The notes: generated from the sequence alone by a model not told the origin. A DNA stretch of 17,000 nt from Verrucomicrobiota bacterium (GCA_025354845.1 JANXMD010000208.1:1-17000); one strand, 5' to 3'; shown: positions 7,228 through 15,981, counted from the first letter of the stretch. A program made the numbers and translations.

Positions 7228-8616
7228 TTAGACGGTCACTTGCACCCGTCGCGCCACTCCGGCGAGCTGCCGTGGAACCAGGAACAGGCAGGGAATGACG
7301 ACCACGATCATGTACGAGGTGGTAGTCGCCCAGACCACGCCTGTTAAGCCGAAACGTTTTCCCAACCACCACTTTGCGGGCACCGAAACCACGGCGAGGA
7401 CGAGCGACAACACCAACTGAAGTCGCAGGAGGGACAGCGAATTCCAGAATACCGCCACGGTGGCGCCGAGCGCCGCCAGGATGTTCCACGAAGCCAGGGA
7501 CCAGAGCAGCGGCATCGACACCGTCACTGGTTTTCCAACCCAGAGCGGAATGAGCCAGGGTCCGGTCGGCAAAAGCACCGAGGCCGAAACGATTCCGAAA
7601 ACGAGGGAGATGCCGAGCGACGAATATAGCAGCCGCCGCACCCAGGCGATTTCGCCGCGCGCGATCGCCTCAGCGTAGGCGGGCCACAGCGGGACCACAC
7701 ACAGCAACTGGATCGACTGGATGATCTGGAAGGGACGTTGATGGAAGGTGTATTGTTTGACCGCCGGCTGACCATGCAGGTGGGCAATGATAAGGTTGTC
7801 GAGCTGGTAGTTCGCCACCTGAAGGAGATTGAGCCCAAGGAAGACGGCGCCGGTTTGAAGCATCAGGATTCCATATGACCGGCGGAATGCGGAGAGCTCG
7901 GGGAGGAGCCAGGGTCTTTGCTTCCGAAGCAGGTGCCACCCATTCAAGACCGCCGCAAAAAGCGGTGGCACCAGTAGAGTCGCCAGCAGCACCGGCAATG
8001 TCGCGTGGCGCGAGGAAGCCACCGCCAGCAACATCAAGGAGAGCAGGCCGGAGGAGGCGAGAAACCAGGAGGTGATGTGGCTCTCCTGGAACGAGAGCCG
8101 GGCCCGTTCGATCAGCGACGTCGGAACCGTGGCGCAGAACAGCACCACACCGACCAGAACCATCCTCCTTGCCTCCGCCATCTCCCCGGCGGCAGACGGC
8201 TTCAACGCGAGAACCCAGCGCAGGTCGACGGTCAGAGTCAGAGTGACCAGTACAGCCAGCCCAATCAGGGCCACACCGGAGAGCAAAAACACCGCGGAGG
8301 AGAACAACCGGGTGCACTCCTCGCGATCCTCCCTCGCGGCGGCGCGGGCAAGGTGCGTGATGAGGGCGTTGCCGATGCCAAGATCCACCCAGGTCAATCC
8401 GGTGATCAGCGAGGTGATCAAGATCCAGGTTCCCATCCGCTCGTCATTCAGGTACCCGGTCCAGCGAAGGCTCGCCAGCATCAGGATAAACGTGAGGCCT
8501 TTGGCCACCAGCTGACTGCCCGCGGAGAGGGCCACCCGGGCGAGACGTGATTGCCCCCTCGAACCGGAGGCGGCTCCCTTCCCCAGCGCCTGGAGCGCTT
8601 TTTGAATGAGTGTCAC
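7228..8616 (-). CDS. Wzx-type oligosaccharide flippase (MOP superfamily)
   Basis: A 462-residue polytopic membrane protein with about 12 hydrophobic segments and short charged loops, matching the size and profile of polysaccharide flippases of the MOP/MVF superfamily. The N-terminal segment (LVAKGLTFILMLASLRWTG) and the following G-rich stretch (VDLGIGNALITHLARA) are typical of Wzx and RfbX proteins. It should move a lipid-linked glycan unit from the cytoplasmic to the periplasmic face of the inner membrane. The start is GTG at 8616; no ribosome site is seen, and no in-frame ATG lies close upstream. It probably heads a two-gene unit with the methyltransferase. The 110 bases between it and the gnd hairpin could hold its promoter. 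Family assignment is firm; the specific glycan is unknown. Confidence 0.88.
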   Translation of the reverse strand: MTLIQKALQALGKGAASGSRGQSRLARVALSAGSQLVAKGLTFILMLASLRWTGYLNDERMGTWILITSLITGLTWVDLGIGNALITHLARAAAREDREECTRLFSSAVFLLSGVALIGLAVLVTLTLTVDLRWVLALKPSAAGEMAEARRMVLVGVVLFCATVPTSLIERARLSFQESHITSWFLASSGLLSLMLLAVASSRHATLPVLLATLLVPPLFAAVLNGWHLLRKQRPWLLPELSAFRRSYGILMLQTGAVFLGLNLLQVANYQLDNLIIAHLHGQPAVKQYTFHQRPFQIIQSIQLLCVVPLWPAYAEAIARGEIAWVRRLLYSSLGISLVFGIVSASVLLPTGPWLIPLWVGKPVTVSMPLLWSLASWNILAALGATVAVFWNSLSLLRLQLVLSLVLAVVSVPAKWWLGKRFGLTGVVWATTTSYMIVVVIPCLFLVPRQLAGVARRVQVTV

Positions 8617-8693
8617 AGGAGCAGTGGGCGGCTGGCTGCGGGCGCCGCATCGACACCGGTTTTTCGAGAGGGATCCTCCTGTCCTCGGGAAAC

Positions 8694-8720
8694 CGGGCGC
8701 CCGGCCTTGCGGGACGCCCG
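8694..8720 (-). terminator. Hairpin after gnd
   Basis: A stem of CGGGCG+CCCG (8694-8703) pairs with CGGG+CGCCCG (8710-8720, with one bulged A) around a 6-base loop. It begins 22 bases after the gnd stop on the minus strand. Only a short T run (GTTTCC) follows, so termination may be weak or factor-assisted. The left arm is also part of a 12-base perfect palindrome, CCGGGCGCCCGG (8693-8704). Confidence 0.5.
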
Positions 8721-8742
8721 ATCCCTTCCGTCCACGCCGAAT

Positions 8743-10212
8743 TTAGGCGTTGTAGGTGCTGGAGCTCACACGGCCGCCGGTGCCGGTCCAGTTGGTGTGG
8801 AAAAACTCGCCGCGCGGCTTGTCCACACGCTCGTATGTGTGGGCACCGAAGTAATCGCGCTGGGCCTGGAGCAGGTTCGCCGGGAGACGCGGATTGCGGT
8901 AGCCGTCGAAGAACGCCAGCGCCGTGCTGAAGGCCGGCACGGGGATACCCTTCTTAACCGCCAACGACACCACATTCCGCCAGCCCTTCTGGCTCCGCTT
9001 GATCTCGCCGCGGAAATAGTCGTCGAGCAGCAGGTTGGTGAGCTTCGGGTTGTTGTCGAAGGCTTCCTTGATGCGGCCCAGAAAGCGGGACCGGATGATG
9101 CAGCCGCCGCGCCACATGAGGGCGATGCCACCGTAGTTAAGGCTCCAGCCGTACTCCTTCGCCGCGGCGCGCAGGAGCATGTAGCCCTGAGCGTAACTGA
9201 CGATCTTGGAGGCATAGAGGGCGCTCATGATGTCGGCGATCAGCGCCTTCTTCTTCTCGGCATCCTTGGCCTGAGCCAGCGCGGCGCGCGGGCCCTTCAG
9301 CTTGCGGGCGGCCTTCACGCGCTCGTCCTTCATCGCACTCACGCAGCGGCTGAAGACGGCCTCGGCAATCAGCGTGACCGGCTGGGCCAGGTTGGCGGAA
9401 TCGATGACCGTCCATTTGCCCGTGCCCTTCTGGCCGGCGGTGTCGAGGATCTTGTCCACCAGCGACGTGCCATCCTCATCCTTCTTCGCGAGGATGTTCG
9501 CGGTGATCTCAATGAGAAAGCTATCCAGCTCGCCGGCGTTCCACTCCTTGAACACCGCCGCCATCTCGTCGGCGGTCATGCCCAAGCCGTCGCGCATCAG
9601 GCTATAGGCCTCGCAGATCAGCTGCATGTCGCCGTACTCAATGCCGTTGTGGACCATCTTGACGTAATGGCCGGAGCCGCCGTTGCCAACCCAGTCGCAG
9701 CAGGCCGTACCGCCGTCCACCTTGGCCGAGATTCCCTGGAAGATTTCCTTCACGTGCGGCCAGGCCGCCGCACTGCCGCCGGGCATGATGCTGGGACCGA
9801 AGCGGGCGCCTTCTTCACCACCGGACACCCCGGTACCGATGTACAGGAGACCGCGAGCTTCGAGCTCCTTCACGCGACGGTCGGTGTCGTTGTAGAGCGA
9901 GTTGCCGCCGTCGATGAGGATGTCACCCGCCTCCAAATGGGGGACGATCTGCGCGATGAATTCGTCCACCGCGGAACCGGCCTTGACCATCAGCATGATG
10001 CGACGGGGGCGCTTGAGCTTGGACACCATCTCCGCAATGGAGTGGGCGCCTTGGATCCGCGTGCCCTTGGCCTCATTGGCCAGGAAGTCGTCCACCTTGG
10101 AAGTGGTGCGATTGTACGCCACGACATTGAAGCCGTGGTCGTTCAGGTTGAGGATGAGGTTTTGGCCCATCACTGCGAGGCCGATCACTGCGATGTCACC
10201 GGTAGGATTCAT
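8743..10212 (-). CDS. gnd: 6-phosphogluconate dehydrogenase, decarboxylating
   Basis: A 489-residue cytoplasmic enzyme of the oxidative pentose phosphate pathway, converting 6-phosphogluconate and NADP+ to ribulose 5-phosphate, CO2 and NADPH. The cofactor-binding motif is GLAVMGQNL (11-19). The family signature GVSGGEEGARFGPSIMPGG lies at 128-146. The catalytic residues match the family: K185, N189 and E192 in the stretch KMVHNGIEYGDMQ. The C-terminal DYFGAHTYER is also conserved. Length is normal and no key residue is missing. The start ATG at 10212 puts the Rossmann motif at the expected position; the reading frame stays open far upstream, but that part only shadows the peptidase gene on the other strand. 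There is no obvious ribosome site. The gene is divergent from the peptidase and followed by a hairpin, so it is probably transcribed alone. Confidence 0.96.
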   Translation of the reverse strand: MNPTGDIAVIGLAVMGQNLILNLNDHGFNVVAYNRTTSKVDDFLANEAKGTRIQGAHSIAEMVSKLKRPRRIMLMVKAGSAVDEFIAQIVPHLEAGDILIDGGNSLYNDTDRRVKELEARGLLYIGTGVSGGEEGARFGPSIMPGGSAAAWPHVKEIFQGISAKVDGGTACCDWVGNGGSGHYVKMVHNGIEYGDMQLICEAYSLMRDGLGMTADEMAAVFKEWNAGELDSFLIEITANILAKKDEDGTSLVDKILDTAGQKGTGKWTVIDSANLAQPVTLIAEAVFSRCVSAMKDERVKAARKLKGPRAALAQAKDAEKKKALIADIMSALYASKIVSYAQGYMLLRAAAKEYGWSLNYGGIALMWRGGCIIRSRFLGRIKEAFDNNPKLTNLLLDDYFRGEIKRSQKGWRNVVSLAVKKGIPVPAFSTALAFFDGYRNPRLPANLLQAQRDYFGAHTYERVDKPRGEFFHTNWTGTGGRVSSSTYNA

Positions 10213-10294
10213 GGATGAAACAACGAAAAGACTCAATTGGACCGTCCCCCGGGGGGACGAAAGAGCGGTCAGACTAGTCTCCGTTGGGAAATTC

Positions 10295-10323
10295 AGGCCA
10301 GCGGGAATTTCAACCCCTGGCCT
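10295..10323. promoter_or_regulatory. Inverted repeat in the gnd / peptidase divergent region
   Basis: AGGCCAG (10295-10301) pairs with CTGGCCT (10317-10323), and inner GGG (10303-10305) pairs with CCC (10314-10316), with one unpaired C. The same 162-base gap between the two start codons also holds GTCCCCCGGGGGGAC (about 10245-10260) and a perfect 12-base palindrome CTCCCTAGGGAG (10349-10360), just upstream of the peptidase start. Any of these could be an operator or a leader hairpin; function is not known. Confidence 0.35.
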
Positions 10324-10374
10324 CTCCTGCTTCCCGATTGGCGTTCGGCTCCCTAGGGAGTAGGGTCCAGCTTC

Positions 10375-12414
10375 ATGATGCTTCGTCCGCTGGCTTTCCT
10401 CGCGGCGTCGGTGTCCCTCGGGGTCACCCTGGCGCCTGCCGAAACGGTCACCGTGTCCCCGGTACCGCGGTTTTCCGTCACGAACATGGACACCTCGGTT
10501 CGACCCGCCGACGATTTCTACCGTTTCGCCGCCGGGACCTGGGTGAAGCAGAATCCGGTACCCGCCGACAAGTCGCGTTGGAGCGGGTTCGATGAGCTTG
10601 CCGAACGGAATTGGCAACTGATCCACGAACTCCTCGAAACCAGCGCCCCCGCGGGAAAGGGGACTTCCGGTCCTCGCAAACAGGTGGGCGACTTCTATGC
10701 GGCGGCAATGGATACCAACCGCATCGAACGGCTGGGATTCAAGCCAATCGAACCGGAACTCCGGGAGATCGCCCACCTCCACAACCTCCGAGAACTCGTC
10801 CAATTCCTGGCCCGGTTGCATTTGGAAGGGGTGAATCCGCTGTTCGGCGACGGCGTCGGGGCCGACGCCAAGAACAGCTCGGTCTACGTGTACGAGCTCG
10901 GCCAGGGCGGCCTCAGCCTGCCAGATCGGGACTACTACCTCGCCGACGGGTTCGCTTCGCAGCGGGAAGCCTACCTCAAGCACATGGAGGCGATGTTCCG
11001 ACTGCTCGGGGAATCGGAGCCGGACGCAAAGCGGGAGGCCGCCACCGTGCTCAGCGTCGAGACGGAACTCGCGCGAGCCTGCAAATCACGGGTGGAACTG
11101 CGTGACCCGAACGCCAATTACAACAAGTTGACGGTCCGGGAGCTTGAGCGGTTGGCGCCGACGCTCCCTTGGAAGGAGTACCTGGAGGCGTCCGGTCTGG
11201 GGAAGATCCAAGAGCTGGTGGTGGGTCAAAAGGGATTCGTCACCGCCATTGGAGGATTGGTGACTTCTCGCCCGCTGGAGGACTGGAAGAGCTACCTCCG
11301 CTGGCACGTGATCAGCGAGGCGTCCCCCCATCTGCACCGCGCCGCTTCGGAGGAGCATTTCCGCTTCTACGGAACTCAGCTTCGGGGGCAACCGCAGCAG
11401 GAGCCCCGGTGGCAGCGCGCGGCCAAGGTCATCGATGGGTCGATCGGCGAGGCGCTCGGACAGCTCTTCGTCGAGAAACACTTTCCCCCGGCGGCACGCG
11501 CCCGGATGGAAGACATGGTCGGCAACATTCGCACCGTGTTTCAGGACCGCTTGAGCCATCTGTCCTGGATGAGCGATGCCACGCGGACCAAGGCGCTCGC
11601 CAAGTTCGATCGCTTTACCCAAAAGATCGGCCATCCCGAGGTATTCCGGGACTATCGGAGCGCGTCAATCCGTCGCGACGACTACCTCGGCAATATCCGT
11701 CGCGCCGCGCGATTCGAAGCCCGCCGCGAGATCGCCCGGGTTGGCAGGGCCGTGGACCGCCGCGAATGGCACATGACCCCGCAGACCGTGAATGCCTACT
11801 TCAGCCCCCTGCAGAACGAGATCGTGTTTCCCGCTGGAATCCTTCAACCGCCCTTCTTCGACGTGACCCTTGACGACGCAGTGAACTACGGAGCGATCGG
11901 CGTGGTGATCGGACACGAGATCACCCACGGCTACGATGATCAGGGCCGGAAGTTTGACGCCGACGGCAATCTCAATGACTGGTGGACGGCTGCCGATGCG
12001 GCAGAATTTGACGCCCGGGCGCAGAAGGTGGTGGATCAATACGGCGCCTACGAGGCGCTTCCCGGACTGAAGGTGAACGGACGTCTCACGCTGGGAGAGA
12101 ACATCGCCGATCTGGGCGGGACCAGCATCGCCTACGAAGCCCTGCAACGAGCCCTGGCGAAGCATCCCGAGCGCCGGAAGTCCCTAGAGGGCTACACCCC
12201 CGAACAGCGTTTCTTCCTTTCCCTCGCGCAGCTCTGGCGCACGACTTGGCGGGAGGCGGAGCTTCGCCGACGGAATGTAGTGGACCCCCACAGTCCGGGC
12301 CAATTCCGCGCCGTCGGGCCTCACGTGAACCTGCCGGAGTTCTTCCAGGCTTTTGGTATCCACGAGGGCGATCCGATGTGGCGCCCGGAATCCCAGCGCG
12401 CCAAGATCTGGTAG
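10375..12414 (+). CDS. Secreted M13-family zinc metallopeptidase (neprilysin / PepO type)
   Basis: A 679-residue periplasmic or secreted endopeptidase. A signal peptide (hydrophobic about 4-20, cleavage after APA near residue 22) carries no lipobox Cys. An M13 N-terminal domain covers about 38-420, and the catalytic domain runs to the end. The zinc site is complete: HEITH at 514-518 and E575 in ENIAD (575-579), where D579 completes the motif. NAYF at 473-476 is the substrate-backbone binding motif. The family C-terminal ending is present (FGIHEGDPMWRP), but the Cys found in neprilysin's CxxW is absent, as is usual in bacteria. The start may be ATG 10375 or the adjacent ATG 10378. It is transcribed alone, divergent from gnd, and its stop lies only 12 bases from the convergent wzy-like gene. 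The natural substrate is unknown; members usually cut short peptides. Confidence 0.94.
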   Translation: MMLRPLAFLAASVSLGVTLAPAETVTVSPVPRFSVTNMDTSVRPADDFYRFAAGTWVKQNPVPADKSRWSGFDELAERNWQLIHELLETSAPAGKGTSGPRKQVGDFYAAAMDTNRIERLGFKPIEPELREIAHLHNLRELVQFLARLHLEGVNPLFGDGVGADAKNSSVYVYELGQGGLSLPDRDYYLADGFASQREAYLKHMEAMFRLLGESEPDAKREAATVLSVETELARACKSRVELRDPNANYNKLTVRELERLAPTLPWKEYLEASGLGKIQELVVGQKGFVTAIGGLVTSRPLEDWKSYLRWHVISEASPHLHRAASEEHFRFYGTQLRGQPQQEPRWQRAAKVIDGSIGEALGQLFVEKHFPPAARARMEDMVGNIRTVFQDRLSHLSWMSDATRTKALAKFDRFTQKIGHPEVFRDYRSASIRRDDYLGNIRRAARFEARREIARVGRAVDRREWHMTPQTVNAYFSPLQNEIVFPAGILQPPFFDVTLDDAVNYGAIGVVIGHEITHGYDDQGRKFDADGNLNDWWTAADAAEFDARAQKVVDQYGAYEALPGLKVNGRLTLGENIADLGGTSIAYEALQRALAKHPERRKSLEGYTPEQRFFLSLAQLWRTTWREAELRRRNVVDPHSPGQFRAVGPHVNLPEFFQAFGIHEGDPMWRPESQRAKIW

Positions 12415-12426
12415 TCCCCCTGTCCT

Positions 12427-13827
12427 TCAAGCCTCCTGGACGCGCAACCAGCTCCGCATCGTGCGAAACGGGATGAACGACGTCACCGGCTTGTCGAACA
12501 GCGACTGCGGATTCTTGGCGGTGGCCACTCCCAGCGCGAGGCCGAGGAAGATCGCCGGTCGAACCTCGTTATAGAAGGGTGGCGAGGTGGGCATGTTTGC
12601 GTACAGGATGAAGAACGCAATGCACAGACAGCCGACCAGGGAAACATCCGTACCCGTCCTCCTCAGTTCCTCGATTCTCCGAATGGGAATCCAGATAAAG
12701 ACGGTAATCCAAACAAGGATACCGGCGATCCCCTGACGCACCACCAGCTCGAAAAGTCCCACGTGCAGGACCATTTCGGAGCGTGAGTCGACAAACCGCG
12801 AGGCCGTGTCGGTTTCGTCGTCACGGCCGGCCACGCCGTAGGGATTGGAGAATCCGATGCCCAGAATCGGGTTGCGCTTGATCAGGTCCCAAGTGTAGTC
12901 GAAATCGCGCTCGTACTCCGCATTGCTGGCGGAGAGGTCCCCCTCGTCATGAAGCGCGAACGAGCGCAAACGCTCCATGGCGACATCTCCACCAAAGGCG
13001 GCGAAAAACATCACGCCGCTGACCACCGCCACCATCACGTTGACCGACAGAATCGGCAGCAGCTGGCGCAAGAAGACGCGTTTTGCGTAGGCGTGGATCA
13101 TGAACCCAAAAATAACCGACGCGACGGTCACCACGATGGTCGCTCGGCGAAAACTGGCGATCGGGAGGAACAGGAGAACCAGGGCGGTCAGCATCCACCC
13201 GAAGGCGGCGCGGGACTTGCCGGCCTCGAAGTTGGAGGCAGTCCGCTGGATGGCGATAAAGAGATAAAAAATCCCGAACACCATGAACCCGGCGTCCAGA
13301 GCCACGCTTCGGATACCACCGGTGATCTCGATGCCTTCACCCATCACAAAATTGTAGGTCGAGTAGATGAACCGAAAGATGTAAGGCGGCAGCGCGCCCA
13401 TGAGCATGGGTCGGACGCAGTTTGAATTGCGGGAAACCGAGGCCGCCATGGCCACGATGGCGAAGGTCAGGATGTGGCGCGAACCGGTTGACAGCAGATA
13501 GAGGCCGCTACGGACATCGAAGGCGCTTCGAATCGAAGCGGCGACGCCAAACGCGAGGAGGAACAGGAAAATGAATCCGTTCCGCGAAAACCCGAGATTC
13601 TTGTTCCGGGTGGAGATCAGCGCCATCGTGCTGAAGATGACGGCCCCACAGCAGAGCCCGTAGCGGAATAGGGTCAGCCACAGCTCCTGATCGGGAAGGA
13701 AATTGCCGGCGAAGAGGTTGTCCTGCGCGTTCTGCATCTGGACGTCGCACAGGCACATCAAGAAGCCGAAGAGCATAAAGGCATTACGCAACAACGGCGT
13801 CATGCCACTGGATTGAATCGGTGTCAT
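12427..13827 (-). CDS. O-antigen polymerase / ligase-like membrane protein (Wzy_C type)
   Basis: A 466-residue protein with about 11-12 hydrophobic segments and one large periplasmic loop of about 80 residues before the last segments, the standard topology of Wzy polymerases and WaaL ligases. The loop contains WDLIKRNPILGIGF, a motif widespread in the O-antigen ligase family, and then SRSEMVLHVGLFELVVRQGIAG, which replaces the usual HNxxL...GxxG pattern. Polymerase and ligase cannot be told apart by sequence alone. The ATG at 13827 follows GGGGTG with a short spacer. It is the last gene of the right-hand cluster, 171 bases after the GT2 gene. No terminator fits in the 12 bases between its stop and the convergent peptidase gene. 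Confidence 0.85.
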   Translation of the reverse strand: MTPIQSSGMTPLLRNAFMLFGFLMCLCDVQMQNAQDNLFAGNFLPDQELWLTLFRYGLCCGAVIFSTMALISTRNKNLGFSRNGFIFLFLLAFGVAASIRSAFDVRSGLYLLSTGSRHILTFAIVAMAASVSRNSNCVRPMLMGALPPYIFRFIYSTYNFVMGEGIEITGGIRSVALDAGFMVFGIFYLFIAIQRTASNFEAGKSRAAFGWMLTALVLLFLPIASFRRATIVVTVASVIFGFMIHAYAKRVFLRQLLPILSVNVMVAVVSGVMFFAAFGGDVAMERLRSFALHDEGDLSASNAEYERDFDYTWDLIKRNPILGIGFSNPYGVAGRDDETDTASRFVDSRSEMVLHVGLFELVVRQGIAGILVWITVFIWIPIRRIEELRRTGTDVSLVGCLCIAFFILYANMPTSPPFYNEVRPAIFLGLALGVATAKNPQSLFDKPVTSFIPFRTMRSWLRVQEA

Positions 13828-13998
13828 TTCACACCCCGCACGACATTCTGAACCAGCGCCAACCGCAGTTCGCCGAGATCCGGCAACAGTTCACAGTTCA
13901 GTCCCTCGCGGGAGGGCCGCACAATAGAGACCAGAACGACGCTGGCACAACCGGTTTCCGCGCCGGGTTCCGACGGTCGCCGATTCCACCGGGTAGAC
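13828..13998. other. Spacer between GT2 and wzy-like genes
   Basis: A 171-base gap in an otherwise tightly packed run. I see no promoter, and the only hairpin is weak (CCCTC/GAGGG near 13905-13920). One minus-strand frame stays open through the whole spacer and ends in a TGA that overlaps the wzy-like ATG as ATGA (13824-13827). From a GTG at about 13922 it would encode only 32 residues of no recognised family, so I do not call it a gene. Confidence 0.4.
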
Positions 13999-14790
13999 TC
14001 ACCCTCCCTTGGGCCCGGAATGGAGCGCGTGGAGCACTTCCAGGGCGCGGTGTGCGACAAAGCGGCGGGAGGCACTCCAGCAGCGGGGGAGAAGCCCCAG
14101 TTTCAGGACGTCCCGCTGGATCTGCCAGGTTTCAGCCAGGCTCTTGTAGGCTTTTTTCATGGAAGTCCCGCCGACCCCAAACTCAGCCACCGGTCGATTG
14201 AGGTAACACGCAGTGCCCCCCTTCAGGAAGCAACGGGCCGAGATGTAGTAGTCCGAACTGACCGGGTAGCCGAGGTCGTAGGCTGGCACGTCCAACAACT
14301 CGCGCCGGTAGAAACTGGCTTGGTGCATGGCCGGAATGCCGTGGCGAATCGAGGACGCCAGCGGCCGCGGAGGACGATTGCGGGTCGACCCGTCCTCAAA
14401 TCGGAACAGACAGCCCGCATAGCACAAATCAGGAAGTCCCGCCTGCTCGAAACAGGAACGCACGTCGGCCAGGCAGTCGGCATCCGCGAAGCAGTCGCCA
14501 CCGTTCATGTAGACCACGTACCGTCCGGTCGCCATCGCGGTGCCCTTGTTCATCGCATCGTAGATCCCGCGGTCCCGTTCGCTCACCCACCGGAGACGGG
14601 AGTCCGAGATTCCGCGGACGTAGTCCACCGTGCCGTCCTGGGAGGCGCCATCCACGATGATCCACTCGAAGTCCGTGCAGGTCTGGCTCTCCACCGATCG
14701 ATGGGTCCGCTCGATGCCTGCCCGATCATTGAAGACGACGGAGATAACGGAAAAGAAAGGGGCAGGGTTCACCGGCTTGGGGCAGTTCAA
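13999..14790 (-). CDS. Family 2 glycosyltransferase (WcaE-like)
   Basis: A 263-residue cytoplasmic or membrane-associated inverting glycosyltransferase of GT-A fold. The N-terminal nucleotide-binding strand is FSVISVVFND (13-22), followed by DGASQDGT (47-54) and DRGIYDAMNKG (73-83). The metal-binding position reads NGGD (96-99), like the NSGD form in colanic-acid WcaE relatives rather than a classical DxD. SSDYYISARCF follows in the acceptor half. It should add one sugar to a lipid-linked glycan; donor and acceptor are unknown. The longest frame starts with TTG at 14790, 11 bases after the GT9 stop, with no strong ribosome site; a GTG at residue 7 is the other nearby choice. It belongs to the hldD > GT9 > GT2 run and is probably co-transcribed. 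Confidence 0.9.
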   Translation of the reverse strand: MNCPKPVNPAPFFSVISVVFNDRAGIERTHRSVESQTCTDFEWIIVDGASQDGTVDYVRGISDSRLRWVSERDRGIYDAMNKGTAMATGRYVVYMNGGDCFADADCLADVRSCFEQAGLPDLCYAGCLFRFEDGSTRNRPPRPLASSIRHGIPAMHQASFYRRELLDVPAYDLGYPVSSDYYISARCFLKGGTACYLNRPVAEFGVGGTSMKKAYKSLAETWQIQRDVLKLGLLPRCWSASRRFVAHRALEVLHALHSGPKGG

Positions 14791-14801
14791 AGTCGTTGGG
14801 C

Positions 14802-15962
14802 TCAGAGGTGCGCTGGCAAACCGAGGAGCTCATCCGCCGTTTGCCGGACGAGTGCGTGCGGAATGTCCGTGATGCACAACGCCCGGGGATGGATGCACTG
14901 CCAGTTGCACCCGTAGCAGGGGAGCTTCCAGTCCAGCCAGCGTTGTCGCGAGGATCGTCGCCAGGGGGCGAAGATGCCGTGATGGGCACCACCGATCAAT
15001 GCGATCATCGGCGCGTCGGCGGCGCCTCCCAGGTGCGCGGTTCCGGTATCCGTGGAAAACAACAGCCGGGCGCGATCGATGGCGTTTATGAGCGCCGGCA
15101 TGTCCTGGGTAAGCATCACCTCCACCTCCGGAACGCCCAACTGGCGCAACGTGGCAGCGTCCCCGGACAGCCGGCTGAACTGGGACGGCGCAGATAGCAG
15201 CCGCATGCCCAGGTGATGGCGGGAAGCCAAGTGACGACCGAGATCCGCGATCATCGGCAAAGGGATGTCCTTGAGTGCGTGGGAGCCGTACGGCGCGACC
15301 GCCACCCAGGACTCGCGGGGCACCGAGGGGCGAGGCGCGAGACGCGGGACACATTGCTCAGGAGTGGCGGCGGGACCCGGAAGCAGGCTCATCACTGCAT
15401 GATGGCACTCCAGATCGAGACACCAACCCGGTCGCGCTTCCCGCGGCCAATCGCGCTGGCGGTCAAATCGCAACCGCGAGGCCGTCCATTCCTTGTCAAA
15501 GGCGTTCGGCGGATGCTGCAGCCCGTAGGATCGCCGGTGGGGAATCGATGCCAGCAGCAGGTCCTGGTGGAGATAGCGGTGGTGGCGGAGCGAGATGAGC
15601 TCGTCAACGCCCTGTTGAAACACCGGGCTGCCCCGCAACCGGCGGAGAATGGACCAGCTCCGCCAAAGGCGTCCCGAAAACGGAGTGACGACTGCGAGTT
15701 CCACTCCCGGGAATTCGTGACGGGCCAAAGCCTCCGCGATGGGCGATGTGATCAGGACGCAGTGCTCAGGTCCGTAACGATCGACCAGGGTATGAATCGC
15801 CCCCACGGCGAGCACAAAGTCTCCCAGGCCGTCCGCCTTGAAAATGCCCACCCGGCGCAGCGGCCGTTCGGGTATCCGTCGACGCGGGAACATCGCGTGG
15901 TACAGCGGCACATTTGCCCACGCACCCGCGGTCCGCAGGCACCGTTGGAGAGTTCCAGCCAT
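14802..15962 (-). CDS. Family 9 glycosyltransferase (heptosyltransferase-like)
   Basis: A 386-residue GT-B-fold protein of the ADP-heptose:LPS heptosyltransferase family. The N-terminal motif is RVGIFKADGLGDFVLAVGA (37-55), and the C-terminal donor-binding motif is FSTDTGTAHLGGAADAP, followed by IALIGGAHHGIFAPW. A Cys cluster (CYGCNWQC, then another Cys) occurs near the end, as in many GT9 proteins. It should transfer heptose or a related sugar to LPS core or another lipid-linked glycan. The ATG at 15962 lies 19 bases after the hldD stop; an in-frame ATG at 16016 would overlap hldD by 35 bases, and neither has a strong ribosome site. Its place directly after hldD, which makes ADP-heptose, supports a heptosyl donor, although GT9 enzymes with other donors exist. 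Confidence 0.88.
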   Translation of the reverse strand: MAGTLQRCLRTAGAWANVPLYHAMFPRRRIPERPLRRVGIFKADGLGDFVLAVGAIHTLVDRYGPEHCVLITSPIAEALARHEFPGVELAVVTPFSGRLWRSWSILRRLRGSPVFQQGVDELISLRHHRYLHQDLLLASIPHRRSYGLQHPPNAFDKEWTASRLRFDRQRDWPREARPGWCLDLECHHAVMSLLPGPAATPEQCVPRLAPRPSVPRESWVAVAPYGSHALKDIPLPMIADLGRHLASRHHLGMRLLSAPSQFSRLSGDAATLRQLGVPEVEVMLTQDMPALINAIDRARLLFSTDTGTAHLGGAADAPMIALIGGAHHGIFAPWRRSSRQRWLDWKLPCYGCNWQCIHPRALCITDIPHALVRQTADELLGLPAHL

Positions 15963-15981
15963 CGACGGAGGTGGACCGGGG

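Noticed and set aside
8743..10212. gnd as a horizontally acquired part of the glycan cluster, as at E. coli O-antigen loci
   Set aside because: Adjacency alone does not show this; base composition looks like its neighbours and the gene appears to be transcribed separately.
8551..10218. Long plus-strand frame of 555 codons opposite gnd
   Set aside because: It is the complement of a well-supported gene; the predicted protein has no recognisable domain and the composition expected of an antisense shadow in GC-rich DNA.
10213..10983. N-terminal extension of the gnd frame to 746 residues
   Set aside because: The extension lies antisense to the peptidase gene, has no recognisable domain, and the known Rossmann motif begins right after the ATG at 10212.
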